Shown: positions 34,501 to 43,861 of the stretch, one piece after another
Layout of the letters: every line of letters begins with the position of its first letter
Numbering within the stretch: the first letter of the stretch is position 1
Assembly (NCBI RefSeq): GCF_910592395.1
Contig: NC_088312.1
Span: 3,286,001 to 3,350,000, forward strand
DNA from: Lineus longissimus
Taxonomy: Eukaryota; Nemertea; Pilidiophora; Heteronemertea; Lineidae
Reading direction: 5' to 3'
Length of the DNA stretch: 64,000 bases
Program-made: the position numbers and the translations under genes
The notes under the pieces: generated by a model
Database searches by the model: none
Seen by the model: only the letters and a program-made list of their open reading frames with translations
Told to the model about the DNA's origin: nothing

Positions 34501-37119
34501 TTTGCTGCACTTATGTACTCATGCTCTGCACTAGGCCATTCACAATATCTCAATATCAGCTTGCACCAAAATCCTTTTCCCACTAATGTTAAACTTCTTT
34601 TCACAGGAGAAGGAATATAGGGTTGCATGCTTATTAACAAGAAACTCACTGCACGCCTTAAAATTATTTTCAGAGTCGACCTAGTTATCTTCAGTCAGAC
34701 AACAAACTTCATAGCACTTCTAAATATGACTATGAGGATGATTTCGAAAAAGATAGCATGGAAGAAAATCCATACACAGTGGCGAAACAGAAAGGCTTGG
34801 AAAGCAACCAGCATTTTGAAAACAAATATGAGGCACTAGAAAATAAATTCAGTTCTTATCATTCCAATGCCTTCCATGCCGATGTTAGTGAAAGTAAGGA
34901 CTTGTTATTGCAACGGTCGGGAAAGAAATCTTATTCCAGTGGACAGGGGGCACTTTCGTCAAAATACAACATTTCGAATATTGGTCCCGGTAAAAGAAAT
35001 AACCGAGGTGGTGGTAGTAATGTTCATAGGAACACTAACCTTTCTTCTCCAAGAAAGAAAAAGGAACTTGGCATTTCGAAAAATAAACAATACGGTGCTA
35101 TGAAGTTTACGTCTGTTGAACGACCATCACGATATGCTTCGGCTAATGTCAAGGTTAGATTCATGTGGGTGTTTGTTATCATAACCTATAACCTGGGTTC
35201 ATGGTTGATTGCGATTAAATGGCGAACACTTTTCCTATAATATGGTTTGTGTCATCCCCAATTATGTCCACGATGGAGATACCAGATTTTTCACACATTT
35301 TTTTCTCCATCATTGCAGCACATTGAAGACCTGACCTACTTAAACCCCCATACCACAGGACTTTAAAAAAAGTAATTCAGTCCTTACTTGATGCATGATA
35401 ATCGAGTGTTACACCGAATTGGTTTTGAGCACCTCCTGACGACCTGTTTCATCTTACTATATATGTCTATCATAGATTAGAAGTGTTTGAGTCCAAATCC
35501 AGTGTGTTGCACTTCAAGGACACTGGCTAGAAATTTGGTTTTCAATAGGCATGCAGCTGTTTCTGTGGTGCCTTCTGTCTATATAGTTCCAAATAACTTT
35601 AAAGGGGCTATTTCATGAAGGCCGGAAAAATCTGGTGTCTCCTGTCAAGTGCTTTCTCATTACTTGAAACTTGCTGTGTTTGCATAATTACTTCCATTTC
35701 CATTTGTTTGTGGTGGCTCCTTTTTATGGGACTTTTCCTTCCATTCGTTATAGAAGTTTGCTCTGAGTGATTGGTAAAAGGTTGCTCCAGAATTAAATTA
35801 TATCCAGTGGACATGAAAACTAAATGAAAGTTCATTATGGTTGCCAAATATCAATGTCTTTTTCAGCTTGCCTTTTCAAGATAGATAGCCTGTAAAATCC
35901 CAGTTTCAAGTTTCTTCTGCAAAGTGGTATTGGATCAAATTTGTATTTTCAGGAACGTGAGCGACAGAAGGGTGAACTGATCAAACGCAACCAGGAGTAT
36001 TCAAGCCGCAACAGTATTGCTCATGATGAGGTCGAGGAGGAGGCACGTGACTCTGCCGAGTGGCAGTACAGGAAAGATAAGGAAAGGTGGGATGCTGAGG
36101 AGGAGGAGAAGCGGAGAAGGGCAGCAGAGCTGGATGAAGCACGGCGGAAAGATCGCCAGATGCAGGAGGCAAGGGAACGAGAGAGGCTGGAAGAGCGAGA
36201 GAAATTGGGACGGGAGCGTGCTGAGGAAGAGATGAGAAGGAAGCGTGAGAGAGAGGAGGAAGAACAAAGGGAGAGGGAGGAGAGAGAGAAATGGGAGAGA
36301 GAGGAGAGAGAGAGAAGGGAGAGGGAGGATAGGGAGAGAGTCGAGGAAGAGAGGAGGTATAGGGATGAGAGAGAGAGAAGGGAGAGGGAGGAGAGAGAAA
36401 GGCGGGAAGAAGAGAGAGCGTGCAAGGAGAGGGAACGCATGGAGAAGGATGCACAGTTTCAGGAGGAGAGACGGAAGAAGGATGCCCTTCTTGCAAAACT
36501 GAGAGCACTTGATGAAAATGATTCTGATAATCAAAGCAATCTGTATAAGCAGAATAAACCAGTTGAAAAAATGAAATCTGAGCGAACGAACATCAGCTCT
36601 TCATCTTCGAAAAAGAGTTACGCTTTCACTAAACCGATTGAGAATCTACACCAAGGTAAACCGTCGCATGAGGATAATTCGATCCCCTATATTGAGAAGC
36701 GGCGCAGGAGTGGTTTTGTGGATGAGGATGTCCCATATCAGCCATCTTTTGACGATTCTAATGCCAATAACCAGCAAGCGAAGAAGAAGGCTGATCTCAT
36801 GAAAAATCTGTTTGGTGATAGTGCCGTAACGTCTACATCTAAGAAAACTGAGCCAACCAAGCGAGGGGTAGATCGCCCAGAAGTCGATGATTTGGATGGA
36901 GGAAATGAGTTCTTCATGACAAAATCAAATCGCCAACCGAGTAAAGATGCTGATCTTGCCTTCACTTTCTCTTCTGGTAACAATCGGGGTAGAAATGAAA
37001 ATGGTAGCAGTGACTCAAAGTTGTTACCAAGGCGTCAAAGTCAGCAGCCAACGACAATAACGAAGCCGACAGTAAGTTTGATTGATGACCCTGACGACCT
37101 CGAAGAGGTCATATTATAA
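28557..37119 (+). CDS. LCA5: Lebercilin (LCA5) orthologue
   Basis: Ten coding exons: 28557-28770 (exon starts 28480), 29798-30321, 30767-30904, 31429-31866, 32268-32330, 32612-32629, 33379-33453, 34060-34122, 34674-35153, 35953-37119; phases agree, 1,059 residues. Lebercilin is a coiled-coil protein of the ciliary base and axoneme involved in intraflagellar transport; human LCA5 loss causes Leber congenital amaurosis. Diagnostic blocks: INELRNQVEELN, LSRYEVQESELPSLIAQHSE, LKQYKDLAEHKKLGERDELA (residues about 100-240), EKILDIKNIYSHRI (about 373-386) and KKADLMKNLFG near residue 948. Residues about 714-848 are an almost pure Glu/Arg helix. The protein is longer than human lebercilin (697 residues). 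The ATG at 28557 is the first in the exon frame. Exons in 32268-34122 are short and Ser/Pro/Thr-rich, so some may be alternative. Confidence 0.9.
32612..32629 (+). other. LCA5: 18-nt microexon of LCA5
   Basis: Bounded by atgtag and gtaagt, it encodes DSFLDL in phase 0. Its junctions are good and it keeps frame whether included or skipped. It is the smallest exon of the gene and is likely to be alternatively used. Confidence 0.5.
36070..36480 (+). repeat. LCA5: Glu/Arg-coding low-complexity tract in LCA5
   Basis: A purine-only stretch dominated by gagagag and gaggaag words encodes long runs such as REREEREKWEREERERRE, predicting an extended charged single helix. Its complement is open in several frames, which accounts for the long antisense frames here. 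Confidence 0.8.
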
Positions 37120-37169
37120 TCTCAAGTTTTTGTTCAGATTTCGATTTCATAAACTCTTGACTTTTGCAC

Positions 37170-37175
37170 AATAAA
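37170..37175 (+). terminator. LCA5: PolyA signal of LCA5
   Basis: AATAAA 51 bp past the TAA stop, in sequence that turns AT-rich, fits the end of a short 3'UTR just before the foldback structure. Confidence 0.65.
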
Positions 37176-37618
37176 TGCCTAATGATTTTGATATTCAGTC
37201 CATTATACTATCCTGCCTTAAATCGACTCACTTGGTCACGAGTTGAAATTGTGAAATCAGTATTATCGATGAGACAATAGGACGTGTTGATTGATCAAAA
37301 TGACCTCTTTTGAATTGTTTGTACCAATTCTACAGCTGAATGTGCTAAATGCCAAACAAACGGAAGACGGCTGTAGGTGTCTTTTTTATGATCGTGTGGG
37401 TGTGCTTTTAAATATAATTCTGTGATCAGAAATTTGCCTTGATTATCCAAAATGAAATTTGGATGTACATGTAGCTGTTGATACAAAATGTAAATCTGGC
37501 TGTGAACTGTTTATGTTACGTAATCGTAAATATCGGTTTACAAACATGTTCTGTATATTCTTTGCCTTTTCTATCGTAAGAGACAACTTTAAGTCAATGT
37601 TGTTTACATCAAGGGATG

Positions 37619-39835
37619 GTTTCATTTAAGGAATTGAACCCGAGGCGGAGGACCTTGGTTGAGTTACCAAGACACTCGAGGGTGGAGCTAAAATACAGTC
37701 CAAACCCGAGCCGACAGGCGAGGGTTTGGACGAAATTTTAGCTCCACCCGAGAGTGTCTTGGTAACTCAACCAAGGTCCGAAGCCGAGGGTTCAATTTCT
37801 ATTCTAAAATACCTCAAACTTAAAAAGATAGGCCACGAAATAACTTGAATATGTGCGAATTTGGCAAATTCCATCCATCGCCTGCCCGGAGCGCCGGTAG
37901 CGCCGTTGTTTACATTATGTTACGGCAGCCCGTATAGGAAGTCCGGATCGGCTCGCTCAAGTGACGCTAAAATCCGCGTAAATGGGCTATTTGGAGCGTT
38001 TTTCTCAGCAAATATGTATAGTGCTCATTAAAAAACTTAGGGTGGTTGATGCTTCCTTGGCTGATTTGTGTTTGAAGCAGTGTTTTGAGAGCCTCAAACT
38101 TCTGAAGTGAGCTGTGTGCATGGTTCCACATTTTAGTGCAACCCGAGGGAACTTTGGTAGAGCATCTTGGTTGCGTGTCCAAAACACTCCACTCTCAGAA
38201 CGAGGCTTATGCATTTTCCATTTAAAAGTTGACTTTACGGTACCAAGGTATTTTAGAATTAAGGAATTGAACCCGAGGCGGAGGACCTTGGTTGAGTTAC
38301 CAAGACACTCGAGGGTGGAGCTAAAATACAGTCCAAACCCGAGCCGACAGGCGAGGGTTTGGACGAAATTTTAGCTCCACCCGAGAGTGTCTTGGTAACT
38401 CAACCAAGGTCCGAAGCCGAGGGTTCAATTTCTATTCTAAAATACCTCAAACTTAAAAAGATAGGCCACGAAATAACTTGAATATGTGCGAATTTGGCAA
38501 ATTCCATCCATCGCCTGCCCGGAGCGCCGGTAGCGCCGTTGTTTACATTATGTTACGGCAGCCCGTATAGGAAGTCCGGATCGGCTCGCTCAAGTGACGC
38601 TAAAATCCGCGTAAATGGGCTATTTGGAGCGTTTTTCTCAGCAAATATGTATAGTGCTCATTAAAAAACTTAGGGTGGTTGATGCTTCCTTGGCTGATTT
38701 GTGTTTGAAGCAGTGTTTTGAGAGCCTCAAACTTCTGAAGTGAGCTGTGTGCATGGTTCCACATTTTAGTGCAACCCGAGGGAACTTTGGTAGAGCATCT
38801 TGGTTGCGTGTCCAAAACACTCCACTCTCAGAACGAGGCTTATGCATTTTCCATTTAAAAGTTGACTTTACGGTACCAAGGTATTTTAGAATAAATGGTC
38901 ATTTACACTATACCGGACCAAGATCATGACACGACACACTGGGCAAGGTTGATGCATGCATTGTAGGAGGAAACGAGAGTACGTTCTTGCCCCCAACCCC
39001 TTCAGTAGGTCACTGCAGTCTTCAGTAGGTCATTGCAGCCTTCAGTAGGTCACTACAGTCTTCAGTAGGTCAATGCAGTCTTCAGTAGGTCACCGCAGTC
39101 TTCAGTAGGTCAATGCCATTTTACTGATTGTGCCTTCTCATGAGCATAATATTTATGGTGGAAAATGTCTTGGAACAATTTATACTAGGAATTCTAAAAT
39201 ACCTTGGTACCGTAAAGTCAACTTTTAAATGGAAAATGCATAAGCCTCGTTCTGAGAGTGGAGTGTTTTGGACACGCAACCAAGATGCTCTACCAAAGTT
39301 CCCTCGGGTTGCACTAAAATGTGGAACCATGCACACAGCTCACTTCAGAAGTTTGAGGCTCTCAAAACACTGCTTCAAACACAAATCAGCCAAGGAAGCA
39401 TCAACCACCCTAAGTTTTTTAATGAGCACTACACATATTTGCTGAGAAAAACGCTCCAAATAGCCCATTTGCGCGGATTTTAGCGTCACTTGAGCGAGCC
39501 GATCCGGACTTCCTATTCGCGCTGCCGTAACATAATGTAAACAACGGCGCTACCGGCGCTCCGGGCAGGCGATGGATGGAATTTGCCAAATTCGCACATA
39601 TTCAAGTTATTTCGTGGCCTATCTTTTTAAGTTTGAGGTATTTTAGAATAGAAATTGAACCCTCGGCTTCGGACCTTGGTTGAGTTACCAAGACACTCTC
39701 GGGTGGAGCTAAAATTTCGTCCAAACCCTCGCCTGTCGGCTCGGGTTTGGACTGTATTTTAGCTCCACCCTCGAGTGTCTTGGTAACTCAACCAAGGTCC
39801 TCCGCCTCGGGTTCAATTCCTTAAATGAAACTTGT
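37619..39835. mobile_element. Giant foldback structure: two direct copies and one inverted copy of a 633-bp unit
   Basis: A 633-bp unit (about 37627-38259) is repeated directly at about 38260-38892 and again inverted at about 39192-39825. Outer ends are tttcatttaag and cttaaatgaaa. Each unit has a nested palindrome (arms near 37634-37690 and 37738-37795: gaacccgaggcggaggacct and the complement of tccgaagccgagggttc) and a unique body whose open frames recur identically in all copies. Divergence between copies is very low, so amplification was recent. No transposase was seen. Confidence 0.8.
39000..39119 (+). repeat. 20-bp tandem repeat, six units
   Basis: Six units of cttcagtaggtcactgcagt with one to three changes each fill the spacer between the direct and the inverted copy of the foldback unit. 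Confidence 0.85.
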
Positions 39836-40200
39836 TGCTCAAAATGGATTACGATTACTATATATCATGCACACCTTGCTGTCTTCATATGTGTAAATTG
39901 TTTTTCAGAATATTGACTTTTGTTCACAGTTCGATGACAATCAATCAATGTTTTGTATCAAACCCCACCAACTATTTCAGATCAGTTATATAGTACATAA
40001 TACATGTGTACTAATTTGTTTATTTCTTGATAACAAAGCATACTTTTTCTTTTAAACTCATTTTATCATCAGGATCACACGTTTTCTTCTATATTTAATG
40101 GAAAGACGCATCTTGACCCATCGAGAATTATCATTCACAAATTGATCTGCTCATTAATGAACACATCAGAATTGTGTGAGAATTTTTTCCACTCCATCTG

Positions 40201-40285
40201 TGTACAGAAACACCTAGTGTAAATGTACAGTACATGAAGCTTTCAGTAAATACATTTGCTAGTCTTCATTCATATCACCAAGAAT
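40201..40285 (+). repeat. Half copy of the 56451-56564 inverted-repeat element
   Basis: Matches the right half of the element at 56451-56564: gtacagaaa, agtgtaaatgtaca and then catttgctagtctt, attcatatcacc. The left arm is absent or unrecognisable. Confidence 0.55.
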
Positions 40286-40289
40286 AAAT

Positions 40290-41555
40290 ACACGTGAAGT
40301 CCTTATTTATTCTTTTATATCACCCATTGAAGATGCATTTCTTGGAGCCATTTTATGACTGATGGTTCGATGTTCTGTGACTGCAGGTCTTGAGTTAATG
40401 GGAATTACAAAAGTGTTAGAGGAAGTCATCCAATATTGCATTATGAATTTGACAATTGTTGTATATTTTGGTACATTATTACTGCCTATAGTTATTACAA
40501 AGACAACTTATGTTGAAGGTTAGACTGGATAGCAGTAAGTAAGTTGGTATCAGCAAGGCATTGTGACTTGTGTCATGGTATCAGGTTTAGTTAATAGGAC
40601 TCTTGTTTGTATGATCAATAGACTTTAGCATCAATGTCAAATGGAAGAAAATAATGTTTACCGGTCATCGTATCGAAATATTGGGTGGCAAGATGTTACA
40701 TTGATCATTGAGGATATGTATCAAGAAATATTTATTATTGGTTATGTTAAATTTGAAGGTTAATGATTGACTTGTATATCTACATGTATTTGTCTGTGCA
40801 TTTTATGTATGTATCCTGATATGATATTATTTATAAGGTGATGTGTGCTGGTTGTGCACATTTTGATAAATAATGAAAACAGACAGGTTGTCCTCAAACT
40901 ACTTGAAATTGTTTTTCAATGCTTTTTCAATTCGAATGTGAAATTAAGTCAGTCCCTCAGTTCATTCGCTCATATTGTAGAAACACCTGGGGGATACACT
41001 GAATTAGCTTGTTTGATTACTGGTAAGGCACTTTTGTGAGCTGGGCGAGATCCAGTGCTTACCCGGTTATTGAACCCACTTAGCAATGGATTGCATTAAA
41101 TTCAATTTACAGAAGTGTCTGTTTTGTTGGGTCACATTTGCAGAGGTTTTCTGTGACATATTTGATATTTCATCACATTTGATTGTGATTATAAAATGAA
41201 TAAAGGAATTTACAGTATTTAGAAAAAGAAGTGTTTTCTTTTCTTCTTGCAACCACCATGGAAAAGGAAATGACACTGATCTTCCCCATGCCCACTCGGG
41301 TCACTGTCCTGATTATGATTGTTTGGATGTGATGTACCTTCAAGTGAATGTCGCTCTATGGCAAGAGAATGTGGAGCAGGCTGACCAGACTCCAGCTCGT
41401 GTGCTTCAGACCTGCTCCCTAATGAAGAATAGAGAGCAATACTGGCCAAAGATCTCTACCCTGACTCCCAAGCTCTTGGGCTCTGTGGCAGAACTCGTTG
41501 GGACAGCCGACTTCATCACCAAAAAACCGAAAGGACTGTCTAGCGTGCATGAAGA
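40290..41555. other. Intergenic between LCA5 and ENPP, no gene assigned
   Basis: Overlapping short open frames near 41220-41600 on both strands resemble no family I know and have no splice sites pairing with neighbours. The rest is AT-rich unique sequence. Confidence 0.35.
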
Positions 41556-41559
41556 AGAT

Positions 41560-41765
41560 AGAGTGATTTGTAATGTACTGTAGGAGGATATCTGGGACAC
41601 TGGAAAAAACTAGCCCTCTCGGAGAGTCGCCGTCTATCACCTCAGACAAGCACTAACTGGGAGTCAAACCCATGACTCGTAAGTGACGGGCAGTGATGGT
41701 AATTTCAAACAGTCTTGCCAAAGTGCCACTCTCACAACACATTTGCAACCTTCTCCTGTCAATTT
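41560..41765 (-). repeat. Candidate tRNA-derived SINE
   Basis: On the minus strand tggcactttggc (A-box-like) is followed about 55 bp later by atgggtttgactcccag (B-box-like). A block then runs through gagagggctagttttttcc and ccagatatcctcctacagta. The layout fits a SINE head and body. There is only one copy here, so the call rests on the boxes alone. Confidence 0.35.
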
Positions 41766-41830
41766 TCCAATGAATGTTTCGAATGCATGGATACAATGAG
41801 TAAGGAAAGACGGCATCTATTTGTAAAAGT

Positions 41831-41836
41831 TTTATT
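41831..41836 (-). terminator. PolyA signal, probable end of ENPP 3'UTR
   Basis: AATAAA on the minus strand in an A/T-rich context (cacaataaaacttttaca). It would give the ENPP-like gene a 3'UTR of about 2 kb, from 43861 to about 41815, with no other gene in between. Confidence 0.5.
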
Positions 41837-42325
41837 GTGATTATTTTACACGTATCAAATAAGCCAGCTGTCTATTTACTGCACCCACAACTGAGGGACT
41901 ACACAGGATGTAGAATAATACATGATTGTACAGCTGACACATTGATCCTACTTCAGAAAGGATGATGTAAGCACCTTCAACTGAGGAACAGACATCTGAA
42001 CCACTTTACATATTACCGCCTAGCCAAACACCTGCTGCTATGCTAAACTTAAGCTACTGCTACATGCTGCGAATAAAAATCAACAAAAAAGTTATCATTT
42101 ACAACAAAAACTACAATACTGTTAATGTGACAAATAATAGCAAAATACACACCGGAACAAAAGTTATCGTAAAGTTAAGTGAAACTGAAGGTGTGGAAGG
42201 CATTACAGAAAAAACACAATTTCGGACGTCAAATTTACGTCACTGACCCATATACACTGCTTCTATTATAGATGCAATAGATACAAATACTACATTAAGC
42301 GAAATAAACATTGAGCAAACCTCCA

Positions 42326-42466
42326 AAGGGCCGTGCGTTTAGTACGTACGCAACAAGAGGGGAAGGTCACTTGCAAATTTTTGGTACATTTTGCATATGT
42401 CTGTGTACAGGTGTTGGGGGTTGAAAAGAAACGTACGTACTAAATGAACAGCCCCTGAACAGAGCA
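42326..42466. mobile_element. Small MITE with gtacgtact-type termini
   Basis: Left end agggccgtgcgtttagtacg, then tacg; right end cgtacgtactaaatgaacag, then cccct. The arms are inverted with a few mismatches around a 90-bp centre. It sits in the presumed ENPP 3'UTR. Superfamily not assigned. Confidence 0.55.
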
Positions 42467-43253
42467 TTATATTTTTAAGCGATCAAATAGACAGTACGAC
42501 AACATAGTCTAAAATGGAATGTTCAAAAACTGCCGGCTGAAGCTGGGACTAGAGAATAAAACAAAGAGAATCTGCGACCACGATCTTTTAATATTGTTAA
42601 AGAAGAAGTAATTGGAGATCATGCCAGGCCAGCACTAATGCATTAGTTCAGTTCCTTTCAACAACACGTCTACGCAAAAGTGTTAATATCAAGTTTGGCT
42701 ACATTATCCAATATATCCCTGCTAAGCCATCATTGCAATTTTGGTTCCAGTCAACAGGAGACCAGAAATAAAACCACTCCCTATCGCAACTGTGAGTTAC
42801 ATAAAATTAAGAGCAGGCCTGGCATTATCAAGAGCTACTCCATTAATCATAATAACTTAAATAAATATATCTGCCCCCAAAACCTCAAAGATTGTGACAT
42901 GATTAAAACTCAGATTAGTGAAATGAGGTTGTGATAAAAGAGTAACAATAAAATTAAGAGCTTCAACCTCAATTTTAATAGAGACATGAGTGTTTACAAT
43001 ATTTATGATTTGACAACAAGGACAGGTTCACGAGTATAAAGATCAATAATGTACCAAAAAACCAGGTACCTAACTAGAATTTTATACAACAGGATAAACA
43101 TTTTCTTTAATCATCAATCACTTATAATTTAAATATGGTACAAAAGTTGGAATGCATTACGTGACTGATAATCGGAATATTTACAGTTCCCTGTTCAAGG
43201 CATGAAATGTGTGTAAGCTTGTTGAAGAACAAGCCTCCATGAAGTTACATGTA

Positions 43254-43431
43254 CAGTAGAACCTCTCTATTAAGGACACCCTTGGGACTGACAATTGCTG
43301 TCCTTAATAGAGAGGTATCCTGATTAGAGAGGTCAAATTGAATGGAAACAACCAATTTGGGACCAAAACTTGTGTCCTTAATAGAGAGGTTGTCCTTAAT
43401 AGAGAGGTGTCCGCTAACAGAGGTTCCATTG
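43254..43431. mobile_element. MITE with pogo/Tigger-like ends
   Basis: 178 bp flanked by TA on both sides. Left end cagtagaacctctctattaa, right end cgctaacagaggttccattg, so CAGTRGAACCTCT-type terminal repeats face each other. Several internal tgtccttaatagagaggt words are present. CAGTGGAACC termini and TA targets are typical of pogo/Tigger elements. It lies in the presumed ENPP 3'UTR. Confidence 0.65.
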
Positions 43432-43861
43432 TACATGATAGATAAAACGTCTTGGTAGGCTGATAATCAAAATGCACACGGTTTCCAACAACTTGAACTT
43501 TGTTGCACATGTACATAGCCACAGATTATCTGGTTGGGAAAGCTAAACACCACCTTCTGCCTAGCTGATTAAACCTCATATCTGAACATGACACGAAGAG
43601 AAAAAAACCCAACTTAAAATGATGATAAAATGAAAGGGCCCCGCTAAAGCCAAAGACCAATAAAAGGAAATCTCCAGTCATCCAAGTCAATGGGATGGGA
43701 CGAGATTATCCTTAGTCTTTAGACATTTAAAGGGGCCACCACATTTGCTATACAGTGTAAACATCATATTCTGTCGCATCTGGCTGCCGTGATGGTGACA
43801 TATTTCCTGATGCCACGTCTCCAATAGCACTCTGAATACCTTGCCTACGGTTCTGGTTGTA

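Noticed and set aside
34607-34620. Tiny LCA5 exon encoding EKEYR
   Set aside because: The acceptor tcacag is good, but no usable donor follows in a matching phase.
35981-36534. Minus-strand frames of 139-177 codons rich in Ser, Leu and Pro
   Set aside because: Antisense of the Glu/Arg-coding exon of LCA5, which has clear splice sites and family homology.
39000-39119. CRISPR-like or regulatory site array
   Set aside because: Simple 20-bp tandem repeat with no spacers; explained as the foldback hinge.
37967-39483. Repeated 69-71-codon frames as a small gene family
   Set aside because: They are copies of the same frame in the 633-bp repeat unit, with no coding signature and overlapping frames on the same strand.
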